In this document: positions 8,123 through 17,317 of the stretch, in pieces
Layout of the letters: the number at the start of each line of letters is the position of its first letter
Numbering within the stretch: the stretch's first letter is position 1
Source: JAZGER01 sp036480335
GTDB taxonomy: Bacteria > Pseudomonadota > Gammaproteobacteria > DSM-19610
Assembly: GCA_036480335.1 (NCBI GenBank)
Contig: JAZGGH010000081.1
Location: 1 to 58,520, forward strand
Length of the DNA stretch: 58,520 nucleotides
Reading direction: 5' to 3'
The notes under the pieces: model-generated
The model's database searches: none
Told to the model about the DNA's origin: nothing
The model's input: only the letters and a program-made list of their open reading frames with translations
Translations under genes and position numbers: made by a program

Positions 8123-11100
8123 CTACTGACTCCAGTGGATCTGGCCACGAAGGGCGGGACCTCCTACAGTACATAGTTGTTCAAAACGTAAATCAATCGC
8201 AATTATTTCATCCGCTTGATAAGTTACGCTATCGATAACAAACCAACCATCCTTTGTACTACAGCCGCGATCACTTACCCATGACATTCCAGCTTTCGCC
8301 TTATTATCATGTGGATTCACAATACCGCCGTAATAACCTGTTTCAAAACGATTTAGATGATCCATAATTGTGAATTCGCCAAGCCAATTATAATCAGTAT
8401 CACCATTTATAAGAAGATAATTATTTGACGTACCAAACCAAAATTCAGAATCAGCTTGTGTATAGAGGTAGGTCCCTCCCTGCCCGACTACCTCGCCAAC
8501 CTCACTTTCCAGATAAACATAGTTACCATTCGTTGGTACTACATTTGAATCTGCCTGCCATAGATTTGGCGGTGGAGGGTTAACTGGTCCAGGTGGTGTT
8601 GTTTGATCATTGATCGACCAGTGAACCCGGCCATACAATGCTGGAGCATTCTCTCGGCATTGCTGCTTAAATCGTAAATCGATGGCGGCGATCTTATCGC
8701 CTACATACGCCAAACTATCGACGATGAACCACCCACGGGTATCACAACCTCTTCCTTCACCTGACCAATCCAATCCACCCTTTGCAGGGTTGCCAGTATA
8801 CCCACCCAAATCACCATAGTAACCTACTTCAAAACGATGGATTGTATTCATCGTTTTGAAGTAGCCAGTCCACTCCTCCTCACCATCAATAGCTAACTCT
8901 AATCTGTTGCCTTTAGTATCTATCGAAAATAATGAGTCTACTTGTGTATAGAGATAAGTTTTTCCCTTACCAATGTAATCGCCTGCTTCACTTTCCAAAT
9001 ATACATAATTACCATCTGCAGGCACATTATTCGAGCCTGCTTGCCATAGATTTGCGGGAGGAGGGTTAACTGGCCCAGGTGGCCTCGTTTGATCATCGAT
9101 AGTCCAATGGATTTGCCCATTCAAGGCAGAACTACCTCCTGTACAGCGTTGTTCAAACCGTAAATCGATAGCCGTAATATCATTACCGGTATAAGTGACG
9201 CTATCAATAACAAACCAGCCTGTTTTTTTATTGCAACTTCGAGCTTCACCTGACCAATCCACCCCACCTTTTGCAGGATTATCATAAATCCCTCTTAAGT
9301 CTCCATAATATCCGGGTTCAAGTCGGTTAAGTGTATTCATCCCTCGAAAAGCACCACTCCAATCCTCATTGCCATTGACTCTAAAAGTGAACCCAAATGT
9401 TGACATATCAAGAAAAAATATCGAATTTATTTGTGTATAAGAATAAGTTTGACCTTGCCCAACAAAATCTCCGGGCTCACTGATCAAATAAGCATAGTTG
9501 CCATTAGCTGGTACGACACTTGGATCTGCCTTCCATAAATTATGCGGAATCGGGTTAACGGGTCCTGGCGGACCAGTTTGATCGTTTGGTTCCAGGTGGA
9601 TCTGCCCAAATAGAGCAGGAGTACTTCCATTGCATTGCTGTTTAAATCGTAAATCGATAGCCGTAATATCAGAACCTGCGTATGTTACATTATCGACAAT
9701 AAACCAGCCACGAGGATCGCAGCTTTGGCTTCCTTCACCCAACCATTCTAATCCACTTTTTACGGGATTCTCATAAACCCCTCTTGTGTCTTCGTAATAG
9801 CCCACCTCAAGCCGATTGAGTGGGTTCATAGCATGAAATAAACCTATCCAATCCTCATCTCCTTTGACACTTACGGATACACCTCTATCTAAATCTTTGA
9901 ATGCTAATACTGAATTCACTTGTGTATAGGTATAAGTTTTACCTTGCCCAATAATATCCCCGGTATCACTTTTCAAATAAACATAGTTACCCTGTGCTGG
10001 TACGACACTTGGGTCTGCCCGCCATAGATATGAAGGTGGAGGGTTAACAGGTCCTGGCGGACTTGTTTGATTGCTTCCTTTCCAATGAATCTGCCCATAT
10101 AAGGCTGGTGTATTTCCTGCGCAATGTTGTTCGAATCGTAAATCTATAGCAGTTATTTCATTACCATGATATGTCACATCGTCGATAACAAACCAGCCAT
10201 CCAGATTATTACAACCCCTTCCCTCCCCTGACCATGACATTCCTCCTTTTGCAGGGTTATGAAAAGACGCTCTACGTAATTCGCCATAATATCCGACCTC
10301 AAGTCGAGAAATTGAATTCATTGCTATAAATTCCCCATCCCAATACTCATCGCCATCAATGTTTATAAAAAGTTTATTCCCTGAGGCATTAATAGAAAAT
10401 AATGCATCTGTCTGTGTACTGATATAAGTATTGCCTTGTCCGATAAAGTCTCCGTCATCGCTCTCAAGATACACAAAATTTCCATTCTCCGGTAAAACAT
10501 TTGGGTCTGCTTCCCATAAACGAGTTGAAACTGGATTAACAGGGCCAGGTGACGTTGTTGTATCTTCCGAGGTCCAGTGAAGCTCTCCATGCAATGCGGA
10601 TATAGTGCCTTCACAATGTTGCTCAAAACGTAAATCGATAGCACTTAGTGCATCTCCTTCATAAGTCAAGCTATCAATCACAATCCAACCTGATAGATTT
10701 TTGCAATTACGTCCTTCACCTGACCAATCTAGTCCGCCTACAGCAATATCATGAAAATGGGTGCGTTTAAGATTACTATATGAACCTGGCTGTAACTTTG
10801 TATATGTATCGGGCAGAACAAAATCGCTCGACCAGGATTCGTCTCCATTAATCGAAACAGTCAGTTGATTAGTTGTGTTACTTACTAATATTTCTGCATT
10901 CGCTTGCGTGTAAGAAAAACTTTTTCCTTGCCCTATATAGTCTCCAGTATCACTTCTCAAATTGACAAAACTGGGTGCAGTATTTAGCGGTAGTACTGAT
11001 GGACTCGATCCTCGTTCACGCATCAATAAAATGATGCTGTGTAGTTCATCAATACTTATAGCCGCATTGATTTCTTCCAGGAAACTGTCATGTGTGGTTA

Positions 11101-11746
11101 GGTCAAATGATGTTGCTGACAAAACGCCCAGAGCAATATCACGCTTTTGTGAAAACCTTGGGTCAGGTCCGCCTGTTCTTATCCGTAGAATGATCTCATG
11201 TAAATCACTCACTCTCGTTGCAGTATTAATTTCTGCCAGAAAACTCTCATAGCGCGTCGGGTCGAAATCTTTCGCTAAGAGAACTCCAAGTGCAATGTCA
11301 CGCTTCTGGGTAAGTCTGTGATCCCGATCACTGGATCGTAAGCGCTGAATAATGCCATGCAGCTCGCTTACACTCGTAGCTGCATTGATTTCTGCAAGAA
11401 AGTTTTCGTGCGTCACCTGGTCTAGCTTTCTTACAAACAAAACATCCAATGCAATTCCACGCTTCCATGAGAGATTAGGGTTATCCCCACCGAATGATCG
11501 CATCTGCTGAATGATGCCATGCAGTTGATTCACACTCGTAGCTGCATTGATTTTCTCAAGAAACCTATCTTGAGCAGTGACACCAAGTGGTTTTGTAGTT
11601 AATACACCCATTGCAATATCACGCTTCCATGCAATCTGCTCCTTATTATCTGTACCAACATTTGTCTCCGCTTGTACAGCATTACTTAGATGAAGCATGA
11701 TTACCAAAATTCCCAGGCAACGCTCAATAGCTCTCAATGTAACCAC
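8123..11746 (-). CDS. Large exported tandem-repeat protein, function unknown
   Basis: I do not recognise a named family. The 1207-residue product has an N-terminal signal peptide (hydrophobic LGILVIMLHLS, cleavage after AVQA). Next come four helical repeats of about 54 residues (pattern KRDIALGVL...FLAEINAATSVSELHGIIQ, residues about 35-245). Six beta-rich repeats of about 158 residues follow. Each begins NYVYLxSxxGDxIGQGxTYxYTQ-like, carries WSGEGRxC and GWFVIDSVTY, and ends IDLRFEQxC...ALxGQIHW. Five GPVNP-type proline linkers join them. Two conserved Cys per beta repeat suggest a disulfide and an extracellular location. The start is a GTG with SD GAGG 8 bases upstream; a TTG three codons later also has a good SD. 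It sits inside the accessory patch bracketed by the phoR-tail repeat. Confidence 0.8.
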   Translation of the reverse strand: MVTLRAIERCLGILVIMLHLSNAVQAETNVGTDNKEQIAWKRDIAMGVLTTKPLGVTAQDRFLEKINAATSVNQLHGIIQQMRSFGGDNPNLSWKRGIALDVLFVRKLDQVTHENFLAEINAATSVSELHGIIQRLRSSDRDHRLTQKRDIALGVLLAKDFDPTRYESFLAEINTATRVSDLHEIILRIRTGGPDPRFSQKRDIALGVLSATSFDLTTHDSFLEEINAAISIDELHSIILLMRERGSSPSVLPLNTAPSFVNLRSDTGDYIGQGKSFSYTQANAEILVSNTTNQLTVSINGDESWSSDFVLPDTYTKLQPGSYSNLKRTHFHDIAVGGLDWSGEGRNCKNLSGWIVIDSLTYEGDALSAIDLRFEQHCEGTISALHGELHWTSEDTTTSPGPVNPVSTRLWEADPNVLPENGNFVYLESDDGDFIGQGNTYISTQTDALFSINASGNKLFINIDGDEYWDGEFIAMNSISRLEVGYYGELRRASFHNPAKGGMSWSGEGRGCNNLDGWFVIDDVTYHGNEITAIDLRFEQHCAGNTPALYGQIHWKGSNQTSPPGPVNPPPSYLWRADPSVVPAQGNYVYLKSDTGDIIGQGKTYTYTQVNSVLAFKDLDRGVSVSVKGDEDWIGLFHAMNPLNRLEVGYYEDTRGVYENPVKSGLEWLGEGSQSCDPRGWFIVDNVTYAGSDITAIDLRFKQQCNGSTPALFGQIHLEPNDQTGPPGPVNPIPHNLWKADPSVVPANGNYAYLISEPGDFVGQGQTYSYTQINSIFFLDMSTFGFTFRVNGNEDWSGAFRGMNTLNRLEPGYYGDLRGIYDNPAKGGVDWSGEARSCNKKTGWFVIDSVTYTGNDITAIDLRFEQRCTGGSSALNGQIHWTIDDQTRPPGPVNPPPANLWQAGSNNVPADGNYVYLESEAGDYIGKGKTYLYTQVDSLFSIDTKGNRLELAIDGEEEWTGYFKTMNTIHRFEVGYYGDLGGYTGNPAKGGLDWSGEGRGCDTRGWFIVDSLAYVGDKIAAIDLRFKQQCRENAPALYGRVHWSINDQTTPPGPVNPPPPNLWQADSNVVPTNGNYVYLESEVGEVVGQGGTYLYTQADSEFWFGTSNNYLLINGDTDYNWLGEFTIMDHLNRFETGYYGGIVNPHDNKAKAGMSWVSDRGCSTKDGWFVIDSVTYQADEIIAIDLRFEQLCTVGGPALRGQIHWSQ

Positions 11747-11796
11747 CTTAACGACCTCATATTCTTAATCTATTGATGGCAATATAAACACGTATT

Positions 11797-11810
11797 CTGA
11801 TTAAGATCAA
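11797..11810 (-). promoter_or_regulatory. Possible FNR/CRP-family box before the repeat protein
   Basis: CTGAT-TAAG-ATCAA on the plus strand has one mismatch to TTGAT-N4-ATCAA. Its centre is 34 bases upstream of a weak -10-like TAGATT at 11767-11772 on the minus strand, close to but not exactly the class II FNR spacing. It is the weakest of the five boxes in the window. Confidence 0.3.
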
Positions 11811-12114
11811 GTGTAATACTTGCTATGAAAATGCTATCTTGAATCGCGGATAAGGGCTGAACTATTAATATCTCTATGATTTTTAATTATTTGGCATCGC
11901 TTTTTTTCTTTTGTGAAACTGAAAATTTATAGGGCATGGCTTATTTACGTTTACGGAGTTAACAACTGATCACATGAGTAACTATTTTCATCATTTTTAA
12001 AATTGACTCGCCTGAGCACCTTCCTCTAGATAAGTTGTGAAATATGCCTCTTGATGTTTCACTCTACTACTACGGTTCTTCACGTCATATTCGACGGGCC
12101 TCAAGGCCCTATCA

Positions 12115-12288
12115 TTCATAGGAACGGGTCAGAATGAGAATACCAATGGCTTATTGCGGCAATATTTTCCTAAATCAATGGAACTGATGCTGTTCACAAA
12201 CTTAACAGCAGACCCAGGAAATGTCTAGGGTATAAAACACCTTACGAGGCATTTGAAGAAATGACCGGTATAAGCAAGATACCTTAAC
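12115..12288 (+). pseudogene. IS30-family transposase C-terminal remnant
   Basis: Fragments of an IS30-type transposase end can be read across frames. These are PYHS..., GQNENTNGLLRQYFPKSMEL, then, after a frame change, LNSRPRKCLGYKTPYEAFEEM, ending in TAA at 12286-12288. The NENTNGL-RQYFPK and NxRPRKCLGYKTPxE motifs are diagnostic of the family. The N-terminal two thirds, the terminal inverted repeats and an intact frame are all missing, so it is dead. It occupies the approximately 610-base stretch upstream of the tandem-repeat protein, in which I see no other gene. Confidence 0.8.
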
Positions 12289-12316
12289 TGGATATGCACT
12301 TATTAAATTCAGATTT

Positions 12317-12341
12317 TATAATAATAATAATAATAATAATT
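12317..12341. repeat. TAA trinucleotide repeat
   Basis: About eight tandem copies of ATA/TAA lie just beyond the phoR stop codon (phoR is on the minus strand). This is a simple-sequence tract prone to length change. It lies outside coding sequence, at the join between the IS30 remnant and phoR. Confidence 0.9.
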
Positions 12342-12359
12342 ATCACCTACAAATACAAT

Positions 12360-13667
12360 CTAATCACTATCTATGACAACCACCCTCTCCCCCGGAAAAC
12401 AAACAACAAAACTGGACCCCTTACCCACTGTACTATGAATCGTCAATTTAGCACCATGGCGTTTCACCACATGCTGGACTATCGCCAGGCCGAGACCGGT
12501 ACCGCCTTCATCCTGCGAGCGCCCCTGATCTACACGGTAAAAACGCTCTGTCAGGTGAGCGATATGTTCTATAGCGATACCTTTACCGGTATCGCTTACA
12601 ACAAGGCAGGCTTCGTTGAATTTCTTTTTCTTCCATTCGATAGTTATGCGCGTACCAACGCTGGTGTGGAGAAAGGCATTGTGGATAAGGTTGCTGCAAA
12701 TACTGATGATTTCTGACTCAATTCCTTTAATTTGCAATCGACTGTCAATATCTATTTTTATATCATGAGCATTGATATCCATGGCAACTTCTTCATCGCA
12801 GATGCTCTGCACAATGCTAGCAACATCAATCACTGTGGTGGACTGTTCATTGAAGCCGGAATTTTCCAGTCGCGACAGGATTAGCAAGTCTTCGATAATG
12901 TTCAGCATTCTGTCTGATTGAATGGTTGCGCCCTGCACGGCAGTTTGCAGGTGATCAGGGAGATCGTCGGCTGACTGTAGTATTTCAAGATACCCAGCAA
13001 TGACTGTTAAAGGTGTGCGCAATTCATGCGATGCATTGGCGATGAAATTTTTTCGCATCTGCTGTATCTGGATACGTTCACTGATATCCCTGGCAATCAA
13101 TAGTCGCATATTTTTCTGCGCCGGTATCAGTTGCACAGCCAGTTGTCTGCTCTGATCCTGAGGCATAGGAATTTCAATTTCAGCCTGTTCATTGCTATTC
13201 ACCAGCTTGTGAAATTCAGGCAAGCGGATCAGATTATCAATGCGCTGGTCACGGTCGCGCTTGATATCAATTCCCAGATATTTTTCTGAGGCTTTGTTAG
13301 CCCAGTCAATTTCATTATTACGGTGAAGAACAACGGTGGCATATGGCAGGTTAGATGTGATTCCCTGTACACGTTTAAGCATTTTCAGCACACGCCGCTT
13401 GCGCTTTTCGCTCTTTTTCTGCATGCCCTGTATCTGTTGTGTGATACGCGCCCAAATACCGTTATTATCTGGCAGGTAGGATGGCCGGACGCCACTTTCA
13501 AGCCATTTATTCAGTTGATTCAGTTTATACATCAGCCAAAAAACATACCCCGCCAGCGCCAACGTAAGGCTGGCCAGCCAGGAGGATGTCAGCAAACCGC
13601 CAACCAGCGCAACGAAGAATACCAGCGCCAGCCGCCAGCGCTCTATGCCCCAGTATGCACTATCCAT
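12360..13667 (-). CDS. phoR: Phosphate-regulon sensor histidine kinase PhoR
   Basis: Membrane sensor kinase that phosphorylates PhoB when phosphate is scarce. Two hydrophobic segments lie near the N-terminus (LALVFFVALVGGLL, LASLTLALAGYVFWL). A charged linker and a PAS-like domain follow (residues about 95-190, with NEIDWANKASEKYLG). The phospho-acceptor H-box is NASHELRTPLTVIAGY, and the ATPase motifs are HNAF, DTGKGI and GGTGLGLAI. I chose the ATG at 13667, which overlaps the phoB stop by 8 bases (ATGGATAG). A start 10 codons further upstream is possible but would overlap phoB by 38. It is last in the pst-pho operon. Its 3' end is duplicated at 7906-7940. Confidence 0.95.
   Translation of the reverse strand: MDSAYWGIERWRLALVFFVALVGGLLTSSWLASLTLALAGYVFWLMYKLNQLNKWLESGVRPSYLPDNNGIWARITQQIQGMQKKSEKRKRRVLKMLKRVQGITSNLPYATVVLHRNNEIDWANKASEKYLGIDIKRDRDQRIDNLIRLPEFHKLVNSNEQAEIEIPMPQDQSRQLAVQLIPAQKNMRLLIARDISERIQIQQMRKNFIANASHELRTPLTVIAGYLEILQSADDLPDHLQTAVQGATIQSDRMLNIIEDLLILSRLENSGFNEQSTTVIDVASIVQSICDEEVAMDINAHDIKIDIDSRLQIKGIESEIISICSNLIHNAFLHTSVGTRITIEWKKKKFNEACLVVSDTGKGIAIEHIAHLTERFYRVDQGRSQDEGGTGLGLAIVQHVVKRHGAKLTIHSTVGKGSSFVVCFPGERVVVIDSD
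12379..12413. repeat. Right direct repeat inside phoR 3' end
   Basis: This is the partner of 7906-7940 (33/35 identical, same orientation). It encodes the last residues of PhoR (SFVVCFPGERVVV). The two copies flank the tandem-repeat protein gene and the IS30 remnant. Confidence 0.75.
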
Positions 13668-14352
13668 CAGATACCCCTGTAAAACGGTACCCTGCACCCC
13701 GTACAGTTTCGATCATTTCCTCAACACCATGCTTCCTGAGTAGTTTGCGTAACCGTAAAATATGTACATCCACCGTGCGTTCTTCTATCTCTGCAGTCTG
13801 GCCCCACACCTGGTCAAGAATCTGCGGCCTTGACAGCAAACGATCTGGCGAACGCATCAGGTAATGTAGTAGGGAAAATTCAGTGCTGGCAATTTTTACT
13901 GGCGCGTCATAAATGCTGAGTTCATGATTGGCAGGATTCAGCGTTAAGGCTCCTGCCGTCAATAAATTCTTTTCATCAAGCCCCTGCGATCGGCGAATCA
14001 GGGCACGTATACGTGCATGCATTTCTTTCAGGGAAACGGGCTTGGTCAGGTAATCATCCGCACCCGCATCCAGCCCCTCTATCTTATTTTCTTCTTCTGC
14101 ACGCGCCGTTAGCATGATGACCGGAATGCTTCGTTGAACCGAATTTTTACGCATTTTTCTGAGCAGTTCAGGGCCGCTCAGATCTGGCAACATCCAGTCA
14201 AGCAGCACCAGATTCGGGTTATTGTCGGCGAGAAAATTCAACGCGCTGCGCCCATTTTCAACCGTTGCAACCTCATAACCCTTATTAACCAGAAAGCTCT
14301 GTAACATTTCCTGGATACCCTGATCGTCTTCTACAATGAGCAGCGAAAACAT
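13660..14352 (-). CDS. phoB: Phosphate regulon response regulator PhoB
   Basis: This 230-residue OmpR-type response regulator activates Pho-regulon promoters by binding Pho boxes. The receiver domain (1-120) has the acidic pair EDD at 8-10, the phosphorylation Asp in VLLDWMLPDLSG (about residue 53), and KP in LTKPVSLKE. The C-terminal winged helix (about 130-228) has EERTVDVHILRLRKLL and the GAGYRF wing. Length is typical. It is translationally coupled to phoR by an 8-base overlap and follows phoU by 10 bases. Confidence 0.97.
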   Translation of the reverse strand: MFSLLIVEDDQGIQEMLQSFLVNKGYEVATVENGRSALNFLADNNPNLVLLDWMLPDLSGPELLRKMRKNSVQRSIPVIMLTARAEEENKIEGLDAGADDYLTKPVSLKEMHARIRALIRRSQGLDEKNLLTAGALTLNPANHELSIYDAPVKIASTEFSLLHYLMRSPDRLLSRPQILDQVWGQTAEIEERTVDVHILRLRKLLRKHGVEEMIETVRGAGYRFTGVSDG

Positions 14353-14362
14353 AAGCCGTTAT

Positions 14363-15082
14363 TCAGTCATCATCTTGTTCAGGGAAGTATTCTGCCAGTA
14401 CTTCTTCCAGATTGGTGTGACGGATATCCTTACCCTTAACCAGATAGACAACATATTCGCTGATATTGCGTGAATGATCGCCAATACGTTCCAGGGAACG
14501 TGCGCACCAGTTAATGCGCAATACATTTTTAATATTGCGGGTGTCTTCCATCATATGTGTCAACAGTAGCCGCGAGAGCATATTAAATTCCTTGTTGACT
14601 TCACTGCGCATGCCGACGATTTTCATCGCCTGCTCGGCATCCAGTCGTGCAAATGCATCCAGTGCATCGTGTAGCATTCTGAGCACCAGTTCACCCATAT
14701 GTGACAACTCGGAATGCATACCGGTGACGGTTTTCTTTTCAGCCAGTTTTTTAGAATAGCGGGCAATCTTCTCAGCTTCATCACCTATTCTTTCCAGATC
14801 TGTGATGACCTTGCCAACTGCGAAGACCAGACGTAAGTCACTGGCTGCCGGTTGTCGCCTGGCAATCACCTGTACGCATTCCTCATCAATTTCAACTTCC
14901 ATTTTGTTGACTTTGTAATCCGTTTCAGAGACCTGCGTTGCCAACTCCGAATCGCGTTCCAGTAATGCCTTAACGGCATCGGCGGCCTGTGTCTCTACCA
15001 GACCACCCATGGTTAATACCATGCTACGGATGTCTTCCAGTTCCTGGTTATAGCGGCGTGAAATATGATGTCCAATATCCAT
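14363..15082 (-). CDS. phoU: Phosphate transport regulator PhoU
   Basis: This 239-residue all-helical protein has two PhoU repeats (about residues 18-105 and 120-210), each with the E/D-x3-D metal-binding pattern (VITDLERIGDEAEKIAR, ARSLERIGDHSRNISEY). It links the Pst transporter to PhoR and dampens the Pho response when phosphate is plentiful. It sits between pstB and phoB in the same operon. Family, length and order all agree. Confidence 0.97.
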   Translation of the reverse strand: MDIGHHISRRYNQELEDIRSMVLTMGGLVETQAADAVKALLERDSELATQVSETDYKVNKMEVEIDEECVQVIARRQPAASDLRLVFAVGKVITDLERIGDEAEKIARYSKKLAEKKTVTGMHSELSHMGELVLRMLHDALDAFARLDAEQAMKIVGMRSEVNKEFNMLSRLLLTHMMEDTRNIKNVLRINWCARSLERIGDHSRNISEYVVYLVKGKDIRHTNLEEVLAEYFPEQDDD

Positions 15083-15111
15083 AATGATTACCTTGCTTGT
15101 GGCCGAGCGGC

Positions 15112-16005
15112 TTAGCCGAAACGCCCTGTAATGTAGTTTTCTGTGAGTTTATGTTCAGGGTTGGTGAATACCTTATTGGTATCATTCACTTCCACGAGAT
15201 AACCCATGTGGAAATATGCGGTACGTTGTGAGACACGCGCCGCCTGTTGCATGGAATGCGTAACGATGACCATGGTGTAGTTTTCTTTCAGTTCGTCCAT
15301 CAGTTCTTCAATGGTCGCGGTAGCAATAGGATCCAGTGCTGAAGTCGGTTCATCCATCAGAATGACTTCCGGGTTCACGGCAATGGCGCGGGCAATACAC
15401 AGACGCTGCTGTTGTCCACCCGACAGGCCAGTGCCCGGTTTGAGCAGATCATCTTTCACTTCCTTGAACAGCCCCGCCTTGATGAGGCTGGATTCCACCA
15501 GGTCTTCCAGCTCGGAACGGTTACTCGCTAAACCATGCAAGCGAGGCCCATAAGCCACATTATCGAAAATCGATTTGGGAAACGGATTCGGTTTCTGAAA
15601 CACCATGCCAACCCTGGCTCGCAGCAACACCGGATCCTGATTCTTACCATAGATGTCGTCACCATCCAGCGTATGTTCACCTGTCACACGACAAATCGAA
15701 ATGGTATCGTTCATACGATTCAGGACACGCAAAAAAGTTGATTTTCCGCAACCGGATGGGCCGATCATGGCAATGATTTCATTGTTACCAATATCCAGAT
15801 TGACATCAAAAATGGCCTGCTTGTCAGCATAAAAAACATCGCAGTTTCTTGACGACATTTTTGGCTTGTCAACAAACGGCACGCCAACGGTACCGGATAT
15901 CTCCACATCAAATTCATCGCGAGAGGTAACCGCCGGCTTGTGGTCGCCAGACTCCAGCGGGTCAGGTGTGGGCATGCCTGGAAGAGTTCCGAGTACATCT
16001 GTCAT
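15112..16005 (-). CDS. pstB: Phosphate ABC transporter ATPase PstB
   Basis: The 297-residue ATPase subunit of the high-affinity phosphate importer. Walker A is GPSGCGKST, the signature is LSGGQQQR, Walker B is VILMDEP, and the switch His is in VTHSMQQAAR. It is about 40 residues longer than E. coli PstB at the N-terminus (MTDVLGTLPGMPTPD...), a Pro- and Asp-rich stretch without recognisable motif. An internal Met in PKMSSRNCDVFYA, near residue 50, could be the real start. It lies between pstA and phoU. Confidence 0.97.
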   Translation of the reverse strand: MTDVLGTLPGMPTPDPLESGDHKPAVTSRDEFDVEISGTVGVPFVDKPKMSSRNCDVFYADKQAIFDVNLDIGNNEIIAMIGPSGCGKSTFLRVLNRMNDTISICRVTGEHTLDGDDIYGKNQDPVLLRARVGMVFQKPNPFPKSIFDNVAYGPRLHGLASNRSELEDLVESSLIKAGLFKEVKDDLLKPGTGLSGGQQQRLCIARAIAVNPEVILMDEPTSALDPIATATIEELMDELKENYTMVIVTHSMQQAARVSQRTAYFHMGYLVEVNDTNKVFTNPEHKLTENYITGRFG

Positions 16006-16034
16006 GTGATTACCATATCCGTAGTGAAAAGAGT

Positions 16035-17315
16035 TTACCAGCGCCGCTCAAACTTCTTGCGCAGGATGATTGCAAACAGATTCATCAATACCAGAAAGCC
16101 CAGCAATACCATAATGGCTGCCGAGGTACGTTCAGTAAATGCACGCTCCGGACTGTCTGACCAGAGATAAATCTGAACAGGCATAACCGTTGCCGGATCA
16201 AAAACACCATTGGGTACTTCGGCAACGAAAGCGACCATACCAATCATCAGCAAGGGTGCTGTTTCACCCAGCGCCTGCGCCATACCGATAATTGTACCGG
16301 TGAGAATACCAGGCATAGCCAGTGGAAGAGTATGCTGAAAAAGCACCTGCATACGTGACGCTCCCAAACCGATAGCGGCTTGCTTAATGGAAGGCGGCAC
16401 AGATTTTATTGACGCACGACTGGCAATGATGATGGTTGGCAGTGTCATCAGTGTCAGTACCAGACCACCAATCAGGGGGGTCGATCGCGGGATACCGAAG
16501 AAATTTATATACACGGCCAGGCCCAACAGTCCAAACACGATGGAAGGGACAGCTGCGAGGTTATTGATGTTAATTTCAATAATATCCACCCAGCGGTTAT
16601 TCCTGGGCGCAAATTCTTCCAGATAAGCAGCAGCAGCAACGGCAATCGGAAACGACAGCAACAACGTTACCAGCATAGTAAACACTGACCCCATAATCGC
16701 ACCCTTGAGCCCGGCCTGTTCGGGTTCTCTGGAATCACCTGCGGTAAACAACACAGTATTGAAACGTTTTTCAAGGCGATTTTGAGCAGATAGTTTGTCA
16801 ATCCATTCCAGTTGATAATCCTTGATGCGCCGATCTTCTTCAGGCAAGGCACGATCAATTTTACCCTTCATGAAAACGTCCACATCATCCTTGGCCAAAA
16901 ACCAGTAGGTCTGTTGGCTGCCAAGTAGCTCAGGATTTGCGATCACTTTGTCACGTAAGTCATAGGCTGCAGATTTACTCACCAGATTTTTCAGGGCACG
17001 TTTTTGCTTGCGCCCTTCAACACCCGGAAACATTTCCTGGAGACTTTTCTTGATAACCTTGCTGTATTTGGCGGAATACATTTCATCTTCAGTAGAATCA
17101 CGATTGATACCCAGCAGTTTTTCATCCAGTGTGACATCCAGCTTGACGTAGGTTTGCTGGAAAGCTGGCAGGCCTTTGCTGAAAATCGTAAATAGCAACA
17201 CCAGCAAAAACAGAAAACTGATGCTCAGTGACACTACACCGTAGAGACGAAAGCGTCTTTCTCTGGCGTAACGCTTGGCCAGACCGGCGCGAATGGTACT
17301 CGTAAAATCATTCAT
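16035..17315 (-). CDS. pstA: Phosphate ABC transporter permease PstA
   Basis: This 426-residue inner-membrane permease has one N-terminal transmembrane segment (VVSLSISFLFLLVLLF). A large periplasmic/soluble insert of about 150 residues follows (charged, EDRRIKDYQLEWIDKL). The conserved five-helix core begins near GSVFTMLVTLLLSFPIAVAAAAYLEE, with the EAA-type loop GASRMQVLFQHTLPLAMPG. It is longer than E. coli PstA (296) because of the insert, a form common in other gammaproteobacteria. It starts 2 bases after the pstC stop. Confidence 0.96.
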   Translation of the reverse strand: MNDFTSTIRAGLAKRYARERRFRLYGVVSLSISFLFLLVLLFTIFSKGLPAFQQTYVKLDVTLDEKLLGINRDSTEDEMYSAKYSKVIKKSLQEMFPGVEGRKQKRALKNLVSKSAAYDLRDKVIANPELLGSQQTYWFLAKDDVDVFMKGKIDRALPEEDRRIKDYQLEWIDKLSAQNRLEKRFNTVLFTAGDSREPEQAGLKGAIMGSVFTMLVTLLLSFPIAVAAAAYLEEFAPRNNRWVDIIEININNLAAVPSIVFGLLGLAVYINFFGIPRSTPLIGGLVLTLMTLPTIIIASRASIKSVPPSIKQAAIGLGASRMQVLFQHTLPLAMPGILTGTIIGMAQALGETAPLLMIGMVAFVAEVPNGVFDPATVMPVQIYLWSDSPERAFTERTSAAIMVLLGFLVLMNLFAIILRKKFERRW

Positions 17316-17317
17316 AA

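Noticed and set aside
12294..12716. 140-codon plus-strand frame antisense to phoR
   Set aside because: It begins in the TAA repeat and lies on the reverse of the conserved PhoR kinase domain.
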